DNA of 64,000 nt from an uncultured Arachnia sp. GTDB taxonomy: Bacteria > Actinomycetota > Actinomycetes > Propionibacteriales > Propionibacteriaceae. The stretch covers positions 1-64,000 of the forward strand of contig CANLSH010000011.1 of NCBI GenBank assembly GCA_947493705.1, in the 5' to 3' direction. A program made the position numbers and the translations under genes. Of the stretch, positions 55,295 through 63,856 are shown piece by piece; within the stretch, counting starts at the first letter, position 1, and every line of letters starts with the position of its first letter. Under the pieces are notes generated by a model that ran no database searches, had not been told where the DNA came from, and saw only the letters and a program-made list of their open reading frames with translations.

Positions 55295-55832
55295 CCCACA
55301 GCCCTCCCAGGAGCTTGTCTCGCATCTGGGCGCGGCCTCGGGAGAGGCGCACCCTTACGGTTCCGGGCTCCACGCCGAGTAGATCCGCGATCCGCGCGAC
55401 GGGGAGATCCTCGAAATAGAACAGGTACAGAACGCTGCGCTGGCTCTCAGGCAGCGAGCGCAACGTACGGAAGAGCACGTTCTGTTCATCGGTGGCCAGC
55501 GTGAAGTCGTCGACGGCCTTGGCGGTGCCGGTGTCGACGTGGTTCGAGGAAAGGGGCACGACCCTTGTCCGCCACGAACTGAGCCGAACCCGCTTCGCGC
55601 AGTGCAGAGCGGTGGTGATCAGCCACGCCTTTCGGTGCTCCTCGTCGTTGACCGACGGGCGGCGGCGGTGGTAGGTGAGGAACACCTCTTGGTACACGTC
55701 GTCGGCGTCGCCGCGGCAGTCCGTGTGGGTCACCGCGATGCCGTAGACCATGGACTCGTACCGCTCCACCACCGCATGCGTGTCGCCGGGCAGGGGGAGG
55801 GTCGACGGCTCGTCGCTCGCTTCAGCGTCCAC
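55287..55832 (-). CDS. ECF-type RNA polymerase sigma factor
   Basis: Protein of 181 aa. Region 2 is RYESMVYGIAVTHTDCRGDADDVYQEVFLTY and region 4 LPESQRSVLYLFYFEDLPV, IADLLGVEPGTVRVRLSRGR. GTG start at 55832 with GAGGG 4-5 nt upstream. It is the first gene of a two-gene operon with the beta-propeller membrane protein. A GGTAACC at 55905-55911 (minus strand) resembles an ECF -35 box and may mark autoregulation. Confidence 0.93.
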   Translation of the reverse strand: MDAEASDEPSTLPLPGDTHAVVERYESMVYGIAVTHTDCRGDADDVYQEVFLTYHRRRPSVNDEEHRKAWLITTALHCAKRVRLSSWRTRVVPLSSNHVDTGTAKAVDDFTLATDEQNVLFRTLRSLPESQRSVLYLFYFEDLPVARIADLLGVEPGTVRVRLSRGRAQMRDKLLGGLWDE

Positions 55833-56109
55833 CGTTCCCTCTTTCCTCGTGTGCCAGCGGCACCAGGGGCGCCCCTACCAATAACTGCGCCGAGGTGCCG
55901 GAAAGGTTACCGCCGGGTTCTGCTGGCGGTCGGGTCTACTTTGAAGGCGTAGCCCAAGTGATGACCGCGAAAACGGTCTCGGCGAGAGGACCGATGATCG
56001 CGAGCTTGGGGCAGCAGGGCCACGCGAGAGACGAGAGCATCCTTGACCGAACTGTGTGGCTCCCCGGATGCCGTTGATGATCCGCCAGCGGCGGCCGCCG
56101 GGTCAGGCG

Positions 56110-57474
56110 TCATATCTGCCTCCGACGTCGCCCACTCACGACGTTGGCGATGACCAGAGCAGCAGCTCCACAGAGAATGGCAAGACCGATGCGAATCGTG
56201 GTGGGCCAACGTCCTCGATCGATGTTCCCGGGCTCCCGGATTTGTATGTCTGGAAGCAACCCGGTCGCTACTTGGAAGCCGCCCACCCCGTAGCTGTCGA
56301 CGTCCCGGATGGTGGTGAGCCGACGCGACGAACTTCCGTCGAGGGACACCGCAGTCACCCAAAACACTCTGCCCGAATCGTCTGCCTCGTCGGGGCCCTC
56401 GACGTCATCCATGACGAGCAACTCATTGGCACTCATCCAACCCAGTACGTCCTCGGCGCCGACGAGTCCCGCGGTGAGCGGCGCCGGCACTGTGTCTCCG
56501 CGGCCCGTGGCGTCGATGAAGAAGAGCGCTTCCGCCTCATCAAGACATTTCAGCCATTCGGCTTCATCCCATTCGCCGTTCAACTGGTCACACCCCCACG
56601 ACTGGACGCCTGTCGCCAGCAGTGCGCCGTCGAGGGACCACGCGTTGGGACCGCTGAGGTACTGATCGGCTGGAAGGGCAATTTCTCGGAGAAGCTCATC
56701 ACCCGGACCGAGGATGTCGATCTTGCCGCCCCCCATTTGGGGCGTCCCATCCAGGTTCTCCCGCGAGAAGTCATCGGGAGGGATGCGGTGGATCGCCAAT
56801 TCAGTTCCGTCGGGGGAAAAAGCGACTTCCCGGGCATCATCGACACCTTGAATGAGTCGGGACTGTCCGGTGGCCAAGTCGAGAACGCCGATGCTGCCCG
56901 TGATCGCGTATCCCGAGTAGGGATAAACCTCCTCGGGCGTGCTGAGGAAGGCCACCCGGCGTGAGTCCGGCGACCATGCGAGGGGAAGAATACTGACCCC
57001 ACCGGCCACTTGAATGACCTCGACGTCCCCGGTGTTGAGGTCAACGAGAGCCAGGTCCGGTGGGCTGGCGTTGTAGTCACCGACGGCGACAAGGGTTCCG
57101 TCGGGCGACAACCGCGTGGGACCCGGGTCACCCCGGGTCTCCGCTCCGCCCCGGGCCTCGGAGGCACCGACGCGCCGGTACACATCACCGTCAGCGCCCA
57201 TCACCACAGCCTGCGGGAAATCCATGAACTCAACACCGAACCCATGCTGGAAGAGCGCCACCGCACGCCCCGGTGGCGAGGAAGCCACGTCACCGGTGAG
57301 ATACGAGTAGCTGGCAAGTCGAGACGGCAGGCTTGCTGCCCACCCCGGCTCCGTCGTTGCCCGAGTTTGCCAGTTGAATGGGAACAAAGCCACGATCAGA
57401 GCGACGACCAGCACTGCTCCGCCCACGGCGTGCGGCCGCCACCGTTTACCGCTCGATAGGGCCTCGTCCTTCAT
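56110..57474 (-). CDS. TolB/WD40-like beta-propeller protein with two membrane segments
   Basis: Protein of 454 aa. N-terminal membrane segment AVGGAVLVVALIVALFPF, then an external propeller with repeated blade motifs TRLSPDGTLVAVGDYN, LAWSPDSRRVAFLS, VAFSPDGTELAIHRI, NAWSLDGALLATGV, and near the C-terminus a second segment IRIGLAILCGAAALVIANVV with a basic tail. The SPDG blades are typical of TolB-like propellers. No enzyme motif. It lies 277 bp upstream (on the same strand) of the sigma/beta-propeller pair, so a shared theme is possible but unproven. Confidence 0.8.
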   Translation of the reverse strand: MKDEALSSGKRWRPHAVGGAVLVVALIVALFPFNWQTRATTEPGWAASLPSRLASYSYLTGDVASSPPGRAVALFQHGFGVEFMDFPQAVVMGADGDVYRRVGASEARGGAETRGDPGPTRLSPDGTLVAVGDYNASPPDLALVDLNTGDVEVIQVAGGVSILPLAWSPDSRRVAFLSTPEEVYPYSGYAITGSIGVLDLATGQSRLIQGVDDAREVAFSPDGTELAIHRIPPDDFSRENLDGTPQMGGGKIDILGPGDELLREIALPADQYLSGPNAWSLDGALLATGVQSWGCDQLNGEWDEAEWLKCLDEAEALFFIDATGRGDTVPAPLTAGLVGAEDVLGWMSANELLVMDDVEGPDEADDSGRVFWVTAVSLDGSSSRRLTTIRDVDSYGVGGFQVATGLLPDIQIREPGNIDRGRWPTTIRIGLAILCGAAALVIANVVSGRRRRQI

Positions 57475-57610
57475 GCTGCAAAGTGTGCCCCAATGCCGTG
57501 GAGACAGCCGTCGCTACGGCGAAGTGGCAATCCGATCGGGTTCCCCATCGTTCGCTGCGCTCGCTTTCCGGGCGGGTCTCGAATTGGGAGTCACGGTTAC
57601 AATCCAGCAG

Positions 57611-58432
57611 ATGGAGTGGGACGACGAGGTCTTGTGCCTGACGCTGCTGCGAAGTGTGTCCCGGCGAATGATGGGGTCATGGCAACGTCCTCCCGGTAGC
57701 TCGCAGACTATTGACACCGTGTTTCACACCGTTCGGATCGAAGACGACGTGATGGTGATCGCACCAAGGCGCCGCATCGATAACACCCGCAAAAGTTTGT
57801 GGTTGCACGAGATTCTGGAGATAGCACGAGCCCACAACTGCTCCACCATCAAGTGCATCACCAGCGACCGCCTGACACCCACACATCACCACGAGGCGCT
57901 CCTCGAGCACGGGTTCACCCAACGGAGTGAGGGCGTTGTGCTCGGAGCTGCGGTGGAGGCGCTCGACATCCGTACTCCAGAGCTGTTGGTTGACACCGCC
58001 GTCACGGGCAGGTCGCTTGCGGCTGCTTCGCGTCTCAATTCTGCGCTATGGGGATGGCCAGCACTGGACACGGCGCTGGTCACCGAGTTGCTCGGGGGAT
58101 TGGCCGAGATCCCAGAGCGTCAGCGGGACAAGCACGACGTGGTGGTGTGGATCGACGGCCAGCCGGCTGGTATCGGTAATCTCGCTGTCGACGGCGACGT
58201 CGCCACACTCGGGGAGGGCGCCACACTGCCCGAATGCCGGAGACGTGGCGCCTACACCGCCTTGGTGGATGCTCGCCTCGGAATCGCGCGCGATGTCGGT
58301 TGCCGAACCGTGGTGGCACACACCGAGAACCCGTGGGCCGAAGAAGTCCTGCGTTCGCGTGGCCTTGAGGTCGTGGACCGCACCAAGCTCTACACACTGA
58401 GTGAGCCCCTCCGGGAGACCACCGACGGATGA
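57611..58432 (+). CDS. GNAT family N-acetyltransferase
   Basis: Protein of 273 aa. The C-terminal half is a GNAT fold: WIDGQPAGIGNLAVDGDVATLGEGATLPECRRRGAYTALVDARL (V/T-x-P-x-xRxxGxxxxL acetyl-CoA loop) and TVVAHTENPWAEEVLRSRGLEVV. The N-terminal half may be a degenerate second GNAT domain. ATG at 57611 lies 8 bp after TACAAT (57597-57602), which could be a -10 box, and has no ribosome site, suggesting leaderless translation. Substrate unknown. Confidence 0.8.
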   Translation: MEWDDEVLCLTLLRSVSRRMMGSWQRPPGSSQTIDTVFHTVRIEDDVMVIAPRRRIDNTRKSLWLHEILEIARAHNCSTIKCITSDRLTPTHHHEALLEHGFTQRSEGVVLGAAVEALDIRTPELLVDTAVTGRSLAAASRLNSALWGWPALDTALVTELLGGLAEIPERQRDKHDVVVWIDGQPAGIGNLAVDGDVATLGEGATLPECRRRGAYTALVDARLGIARDVGCRTVVAHTENPWAEEVLRSRGLEVVDRTKLYTLSEPLRETTDG

Positions 58433-58507
58433 ACGCCGCTGAAACCGCAAGAGCTTCGTTGAAGCTCGGGTGTGATGCGGCAGCGTCGAGCATGGGAAAG
58501 TGACTTC

Positions 58508-59603
58508 ATGAAGGCTGACAACATGGTCGACCCCTCGGAACTGGCCTCCGCGGCGAGCGCTCACGAGCAGTTTCAGGCGGATGGCATCTATCTCAACACT
58601 GCTTCCCTCGGGTTGCCGCCCCGAAGCAGTCTCGAGACGTTGCGCGCGGTCCTGGACGGAATGCGGGAGGGCCGCTCCACCGGACTATGACGCTCCGCTC
58701 AATGCGTCCCGGGTCGCTTACGCAGGACTGGTCGGGGTCGACGTCAACCAGGTTGCTGTGGGGAGCCAGGTCAGTGTGTTTGCGGGTCTGGTGGCGGCCA
58801 GTCTGCCTGATGGCAGCGAGGTCCTGACGGTTCGGGACGAGTTCACCAGCATCGTGTTCCCGTTTCTGGCGCAGGCCGGACGCGGCGTGAGCGTGCGGGA
58901 AGTTCCTTTGGAGCATCTGGCCGAAGCGGTCACCTCCAAGACCAAGTTGGTGGCGGTATCGGCTGTTCAGTCGGCCAACGGTCGGGTGGCCGATCTTGAT
59001 TCACTCGAGGAGGCGTGCGCGGCGACTGGGACCGGGGTTTTGCTGGACACCACCCAAGCAGTGGGATGGCTTCCGATCGACGCCAGCCGCTTCGCCTCCA
59101 CCACCGGCGGCGGATACAAGTGGTTGCTGGCGCCACGCGGCACCGCCACCTTCACCATCCAACCCGGCCTCGAAGACACACTGATTCCGCACACCGCTGG
59201 CTGGTACGCCGGCGATGACCCGTGGACCAGCATCTACGGTGGTCCCCTTCGTCTGGCCGCCTCCGCTCGTCGTTTCGACATCTCGCCTGCCTGGCACTCG
59301 TGGGTTGGCCAAGCGCCCGCATTGGAGCTGCTCACCAGCATCGGAGCGACCGCCCTGCACGAGCATGCCCTCGGTCTGGCCAACCGATTCCGGGAAGCCG
59401 TCGGGTTGCAGCACGGCGGCAGTGCCATCGTGAGCCTCGAAGTCGGGCCCGGGGCGGGGGAGCGTCTTCTTCAGGCCCGGATCGCTGCGAGTCACCGTGT
59501 TGGACGGTTGCGGCTGAGTTTCCACATCAACAACACCGTCGACGACGCGGACCGTGCGGCCGAAGTACTGCGCAGCCACGTCGTCCGGCGGAAGACGGAT
59601 TGA
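58508..59603 (+). pseudogene. Class V aminotransferase / cysteine-desulfurase-like, frameshifted
   Basis: The N-terminal part runs from the ATG at 58508 (MKADNMVDPSELASAASA...IYLNTASLGLPPRSSLETL) and stops at 58690. The rest continues in the next frame from about 58680 (DYDAPLNASRVAYAGLVGV) to 59603. One extra base near 58675-58685 joins them. The PLP site is intact: VLLDTTQAVGWLP (Asp) and STTGGGYKWLLAPRGTA (Lys). The fold is of the SufS/NifS-kynureninase superfamily. May be a true pseudogene, a programmed shift or a sequence error. Confidence 0.8.
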
Positions 59604-59756
59604 CGTCTGCGTGCACGGCTTCGTCGATCCCACTCACGCTTGCAAGCGCCGTCCCTGGTGGTCCTCCGGGCGCTGCATTCTTCGCCGGCACGGTGCTTTT
59701 CGAGCATCCAATGCGCCGGGCTGAGTCGCTTTGGGCCCCGACGACTGTGCTGAATG

Positions 59757-60131
59757 CTATCCCTGGGGTCGGAAACGCTCCCATGCTGATTGGCGGGTGA
59801 TTCCCAAGGCCTGACCGATCCTGGCCCAACTGATGCCTCGGGCCTGTGCCTCGTGGACCCAAACGTGGAGGTGGTCTTCCACTTGGTCGCGCGCCGCCGC
59901 AACCTCTGGTAGACGAGCCAACAATTGCGTGTCGTCAAGTCTGTCCCAGGATGTGGTGGGGGCAGTGGCCAAGTCGAATTCCTCAGCCCCTTGGGTCTCG
60001 TGGAGCCGAACCGCGCTGTGAGAGCACTCTCGGCAGATCGTGGCCAATGGGCTTGCCACCAGCCATCCGACGGCTTCACGGGGGCGTAAACAGAAGCTGC
60101 ACAACAGGTCTGAGCCGCGAGATGTATTCAT
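59757..60131 (-). CDS. Small regulator with ClpX-type zinc finger and helix-turn-helix
   Basis: Protein of 124 aa. The N-terminus has four Cys as CSFC...CREC (LCSFCLRPREAVGWLV then TICRECSHSAV), the pattern of the ClpX C4 zinc finger. The C-terminus is a helix-turn-helix: ARGISWARIGQALGITRQ SAWERF. The middle (AARDQVEDHLHVWVHEA) is helical. It is divergent from an MFS transporter, with a 16-bp inverted repeat in the 45 bp between starts, so it probably binds there. Minus-strand TTGTCA and CAAGAT boxes 17 bp apart would place its own promoter inside the dyad. Confidence 0.75.
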   Translation of the reverse strand: MNTSRGSDLLCSFCLRPREAVGWLVASPLATICRECSHSAVRLHETQGAEEFDLATAPTTSWDRLDDTQLLARLPEVAAARDQVEDHLHVWVHEAQARGISWARIGQALGITRQSAWERFRPQG

Positions 60132-60149
60132 GGGACGATCTTGCCTTGC

Positions 60150-60184
60150 AAGGCCATGCCTGACAAAGTGTCAGGTATGGCCTT
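60150..60184. promoter_or_regulatory. 16-bp inverted repeat (operator) between regulator and MFS gene
   Basis: Arms AAGGCCATGCCTGACA (60150-60165) and TGTCAGGTATGGCCTT (60169-60184) pair with one mismatch; the 3-bp centre is AAG, giving a core TGACA-N3-TGTCA. It occupies the space between divergent genes and contains the candidate ATG of the transporter (60177), so binding would affect both. Confidence 0.75.
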
Positions 60185-61460
60185 ACGGGATGTGGAAGGG
60201 CGACGGCTGAGGAGTGAGCGCTTCGCATCTGCGGTTTCTCTCCGCTGGCTGGTGGTCACGTCCACGCTGGAGGGACTGGCTGATTCAACGGCGAGGACGC
60301 TCCTGTCGATCATCGCCGTCATGACTCTCGGAGCCGGAACAGGCCTGGTCGGGGTGATCAATGCTCTCGGGCTGACGGCTTTCCTTCTTCTGGGATTGCC
60401 AATCGGGATTATTGCGGATCGCATTGATGCACCGGGCAGGATCATGACCCGGAGTACGTTGGCACGCGCGGGTGTGGCTGTGGGTGTCTTGGCGTGCTGG
60501 GGCGGTGGTTGGTTGCACGGCGCGACGGGGATCACCACGCTGGTGTCGGCGGCGCTGATCATCGGCATCGCTGACGTGTTCTACACCACCGGACAATCCC
60601 TGCTGGTGCCGAAGCTCACTGCACCGGATCACATCCGCGAGGCCTTCGGACGGGTGCATGCCGGTACCCAAGCGGGCGCCGTCGTTGGACCGCCGCTGCT
60701 CTCGGGGCTCCTGTTGATTGCCGCAGCCCCCACAGCGTGGATCGCGCCCGCCGCCGCATATTTGCTGTCGTCACTCACGCAGCGGCAGATCCACCGCGCC
60801 TTCGACGTCCCAGCGCCGTCGACAACTGAGCGCATTTCCCTGTGGGTTCAAGGGCGAGCCGGTATCTCGCACCTGATGGCTCATCCCATACTCCGTCGCA
60901 TGACCGCAGCCAACATGCTGAACAATGCGGGGGTGATGGCCGCCAACACCGTGGTCCCCGTTGTAGCCCTACGGCACCTCGATGTATCCCCGCCGACATT
61001 CACTGCGTTGGCGGCGGCGGGTGCCGTGGCCGGCGTGCTCGTCGCCACGGTTGCCTCGCGAATCACTGCCGCGCTCGGTTTGGCTACCGTCCGTGTCCTG
61101 GCCGCGGTGGCGGCCAGTCTTGGAATTCTGGGCCTTGCGCTTGGCGGCGCAATCCTCGATGTTCTCCCCGGCTCAGCTGAGGTGTGGTTGGGAGTGCAGT
61201 TCGTCCTCGCAGGGGCCTCAGCCGCCGTGGCCAACGTCGCCGGCTCCGATCTGGTCCCACGGCTGGCGCCGCCAGGGAAGCTGGGTAGCGTCATTGCCGC
61301 ACAGCGAACCATCACACTTGGAATCATGCCCCTGTCTGCACTGCTCACCGGACTCATCGGCACGAGCATGGGCATCACACCCGCCATTGCATTGTGGGCG
61401 ACCCTCATTCTCGCGTCGGCTGTTCCCTGTTTTCGCATTCCAGACCTTGACCCTCGGTAA
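60177..61460 (+). CDS. MFS transporter
   Basis: Protein of 427 aa (from the ATG at 60177) with about 12 hydrophobic segments. Recognisable are LLGLPIGIIADRIDAPGRIMTRSTLARAG (motif A-like), GIADVFYTTGQSLLVPKLT, and AGTQAGAVVGPPLLSGLLL (motif C-like). It resembles the DHA3/enterobactin-type exporter group (MFS_3). Starts upstream at 60141/60156 are possible, but 60177 lies in the operator dyad. Likely exports a small toxic molecule under control of the divergent zinc-finger/HTH protein. Confidence 0.88.
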   Translation: MALRDVEGRRLRSERFASAVSLRWLVVTSTLEGLADSTARTLLSIIAVMTLGAGTGLVGVINALGLTAFLLLGLPIGIIADRIDAPGRIMTRSTLARAGVAVGVLACWGGGWLHGATGITTLVSAALIIGIADVFYTTGQSLLVPKLTAPDHIREAFGRVHAGTQAGAVVGPPLLSGLLLIAAAPTAWIAPAAAYLLSSLTQRQIHRAFDVPAPSTTERISLWVQGRAGISHLMAHPILRRMTAANMLNNAGVMAANTVVPVVALRHLDVSPPTFTALAAAGAVAGVLVATVASRITAALGLATVRVLAAVAASLGILGLALGGAILDVLPGSAEVWLGVQFVLAGASAAVANVAGSDLVPRLAPPGKLGSVIAAQRTITLGIMPLSALLTGLIGTSMGITPAIALWATLILASAVPCFRIPDLDPR

Positions 61461-61529
61461 CCGGCCGTCAATGGAGACGACGTCCATGCTGACTCCTGCC
61501 CGGCGATTTCTTTCCAGGGCACGGCATCG

Positions 61530-62012
61530 TTAACGACGCAGCCGACCCACGAATGCCAGCGCCAACATGGAAGCGCCAATAGCCATCGATCCGGCCAGGA
61601 GTTCTGAGATGCTCAGGAAAGCGAACGTCAGCGGGCGGCCGGCGTCTTGAAGGTAGGCATTGAACAAAACCAGACCGGATTGAAGCATCGCTGCGAGCAC
61701 CATGGCCACGATTCCCCACAGCGCCAACATCTTGGCGCCTCGGGGCCCGACGTGTACCTGCAGCATGCGTGTGGCCACCAACATGCCGATCACTGTGCCC
61801 GCAGCCAATATCAGTACGAAGCGCAACTGATTGAGAACGCCATCGGCCCAGAGGGGTATGCCGACGAAGAGCTCGGTCGGCCGGATCCACTCAAGGAGAA
61901 GTGCGAGGGTGAGGAGACCCAGTGCCACGAGGACGACGAGACCGTTGTGCAGACCCCACTGCTTCGGGGGATCCTCTGTATCAGCGCCAGTTTCAAAGTG
62001 CACCTCGTTCAT
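61530..62012 (-). CDS. Membrane protein, unknown (four segments)
   Basis: Protein of 160 aa with four membrane segments (about residues 25-40, 64-84, 97-117, 131-155) and a short hydrophilic N-terminus (MNEVHFETGADTEDPPKQW). AGGAGG lies 7 nt before the ATG at 62012. No conserved motif recognised. It converges with the MFS gene, 69 bp apart. Confidence 0.75.
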   Translation of the reverse strand: MNEVHFETGADTEDPPKQWGLHNGLVVLVALGLLTLALLLEWIRPTELFVGIPLWADGVLNQLRFVLILAAGTVIGMLVATRMLQVHVGPRGAKMLALWGIVAMVLAAMLQSGLVLFNAYLQDAGRPLTFAFLSISELLAGSMAIGASMLALAFVGRLRR

Positions 62013-62137
62013 CACCGCGCCTCCTTTGACGGGCCGAGCCTGTGGCGCATTTTACGCGACAAGGTCTGACCTTGCTTGATTCAGCGAGCAGTGCTCAGCT
62101 GCACCCAACTCACCACGATCATTCCGTGGGTCGAGTT

Positions 62138-62449
62138 TCACGGCATGTCCGCGTCGCCGTCGAGGAGGCGCCGCAGGGTTGTGACGTGCGCCTTGAAAGC
62201 GCGGCGGCCCTGAAGCGTCAGCGAGACCCAGGTACGTGGGCGTCCGAAGGGCTGTTTGCGTTTGTCGAGCGTCACGTAGCCAGCTTCTCCCAGGATGCGC
62301 AACTGTTTCGACAGGGCCGATGTGGAGAGCTCGAGTGCTTCCTCGATGGCGGTGAACTCCAGAGCCGTGGCCGTGGCCAGTGCCGCGCAAATCCTCAACC
62401 GTACGGGGGAGTGGATGAGATCGTTGAAGGCGTCGGATCGTTGAGTCAC
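62138..62449 (-). CDS. Winged-helix transcriptional regulator (MarR/HTH_27-like)
   Basis: Protein of 103 aa. LIHSPVRLRICAALA, FTAIEEALELSTSALSKQLRIL (recognition helix), GEAGYVTLDKRKQPFGRPRTWVSL (wing) form the DUF-type winged helix of small PadR/ArsR-like regulators often paired with a membrane protein. Start overlaps the stop of the upstream membrane protein gene by 4 bp, so they work as a pair. Ligand unknown. Confidence 0.88.
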   Translation of the reverse strand: MTQRSDAFNDLIHSPVRLRICAALATATALEFTAIEEALELSTSALSKQLRILGEAGYVTLDKRKQPFGRPRTWVSLTLQGRRAFKAHVTTLRRLLDGDADMP

Positions 62450-62928
62450 GGCATGAGGTCACTGGGGTCGAAGTCACCGGAGGCCAACCGCCGGGCGGTG
62501 TCAGCATCGTCCCACCGGAGATAGACGTAGGAGAGAACGGCGAACAACACTCCCGCGGCAATGGCGAACCATGGCTGCCACGTAGCCGGCGGCTGGATCT
62601 GCCCGAGCACAAAGGCGGTGGCGTAAACCACGAGGAACCCAATTGTGCTGCGGCTGTTGACCTTCAACAACCTGCCCTGTCGACGCCGCAGACGCATGTC
62701 AAGCACCAAGAAGGCGACCATCCCCAAGACAAAAATTGCAGCAGCAATGATCCAGCCAGCTGGGCTCCTGAGCAGAGCGACGCCGAAGGCCAACCCCATC
62801 GTGAGGGCGAAACCCACGCACCACCACACCGGACGCCGTGTGCTGGCGACGGCGGCCCGCCGTGCGGACTCGATGCTCGACAGTTGTTCTGCTTCGGTGG
62901 GGCCTGATGGTCGTTGCGACGACGTCAT
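62446..62928 (-). CDS. Membrane protein paired with winged-helix regulator
   Basis: Protein of 160 aa with four membrane segments in pairs (PVWWCVGFALTMGLAFGVAL, GWIIAAAIFVLGMVAFLVLD, TIGFLVVYATAFVLGQI, WFAIAAGVLFAVLSYVYL). ATG at 62928 follows AGAAGGG; a longer frame to 62994 was rejected as non-conserved in style. Translationally coupled to the small regulator downstream. Function unknown. Confidence 0.8.
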   Translation of the reverse strand: MTSSQRPSGPTEAEQLSSIESARRAAVASTRRPVWWCVGFALTMGLAFGVALLRSPAGWIIAAAIFVLGMVAFLVLDMRLRRRQGRLLKVNSRSTIGFLVVYATAFVLGQIQPPATWQPWFAIAAGVLFAVLSYVYLRWDDADTARRLASGDFDPSDLMP

Positions 62929-63248
62929 GTAGTTCCACCCTTCTGAGATCGGCGTTCCTCCATCATCGCAGTTGGTTGTGCGAGTGGCAACCAACTCAGA
63001 TCAAACGTAGCCGACACACCGAGTGAGCTATCCCAAAGCTGAGCGGCTGCGTGCGCGGGAGGTCGCCGGACCTGAGGCGCTGCAATTCGTGACATCTCGG
63101 GCATGCTGCAGCACGCCGAAACTGTCGGCGCGACTCGTAGACGTGCTTGAAGGTCGCATAGGGAGAAAGGTGACTGACGTTGGCAAAAGGCGCCCGCGGA
63201 TCAACTTCGATGTCCGTGTGTGGCAGCCGTACGAATCGGAGCAATACC
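62929..63248. other. Gene-free stretch before the toxin-antitoxin pair
   Basis: About 320 bp. A plus-strand frame at 63023-63286 has no ribosome site and no recognised domain, and overlaps the toxin gene, so it was not called. The region 63000-63250 may be the remnant of an older gene but no family signature is seen on either strand. Confidence 0.35.
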
Positions 63249-63510
63249 TCAGCGATCGTAGGCATCGCTGCGGTGACCGAGCCTGACAACCACGATGACC
63301 AACTTGTCGTGTTCGACCGTGTAGATGATGCGGTAGTCACCCACACGGACGCGAAAGCCGGGGCGCCCACTCAGGGCTCGGGAAGCGGGTGGCCGAGGAT
63401 CCTGAGCCAGAAGGGAGATGGCTCCCTGAATGCGACGACGCACCTGTGGATCCACCTTGCGCAGCGCTCGTGCCGCCGCTGGGCCGAAGTTCGATCCGGT
63501 ACTCGCTCAC
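63249..63510 (-). pseudogene. RelE/ParE-type toxin, frameshifted
   Basis: The start GTG (63510) overlaps the antitoxin stop as GTGA and gives VSEYRIELRPS in one frame. The remainder, AAARALRKVDPQVRRRIQGA...GFRVRVGDYRIIYTVEHDKLVIVVVRLGHRSDAYDR, is in the next frame and ends at 63249. One extra base near 63472-63478 separates them; removing it gives a normal-length RelE of about 86 aa. The RelE core (RVRVGDYRIIYTV and RLGHRSDAY) is intact, so the toxin was inactivated recently or the base is a sequence error. Confidence 0.8.
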
Positions 63511-63755
63511 TCCCAGCCCAAATCCTTCTTGACCTGTTCCCAAGGAATGTTTGACCCCTCCTCCTCCATGGCCGCGTCGAAGGCTGCGATGTCCTCGGCA
63601 TCCTCGAGGGCGGACATCAGTTGTTCATAGCGTTCAGGGCTCACCAGCACTCCCGCGGGACGGCCATGCCGCTGCACGATCACCGCCTCGGTCTGGGCGG
63701 TTTCCATCGCGGCGGGGAGATGCTCCCGTGCTTCGCTGATGCTCATGATGGCCAT
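63507..63755 (-). CDS. Phd/YefM-type antitoxin
   Basis: Protein of 82 aa. The N-terminal Phd fold SISEAREHLPAAMETAQTEA, VIVQRHGRPAGVLVSPERYEQL binds DNA, and the acidic tail IAAFDAAMEEEGSNIPWEQVKKDLG would neutralise the toxin. ATG at 63755 (a second in-frame ATG 9 bp later). Two 10-bp direct repeats lie just upstream (63760-63769 and 63781-63790), spaced 21 bp, and are candidate binding sites. Confidence 0.9.
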   Translation of the reverse strand: MAIMSISEAREHLPAAMETAQTEAVIVQRHGRPAGVLVSPERYEQLMSALEDAEDIAAFDAAMEEEGSNIPWEQVKKDLGWE

Positions 63756-63759
63756 ACAT

Positions 63760-63790
63760 AGAATCGTACAACTCGGGTTGAGAATCATAC
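63760..63790. promoter_or_regulatory. Direct-repeat operator of the Phd/RelE operon
   Basis: AGAATCGTAC (63760-63769) and AGAATCATAC (63781-63790) are direct repeats with one difference, spaced 21 bp centre to centre (two helical turns), ending 4 bp before the antitoxin ATG. They are well placed for autoregulation by antitoxin dimers. Confidence 0.5.
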
Positions 63791-63856
63791 GGAAAGTGGG
63801 TTTTCTGCACTCATGGACGATCCCGGTGTAAGGGAATCCTCACTGTGCGACAGGCA

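Noticed and set aside
63023..63286. 87-codon plus-strand frame before the toxin gene
   Set aside because: No ribosome site, no recognisable domain, and overlaps the RelE-type gene on the other strand.
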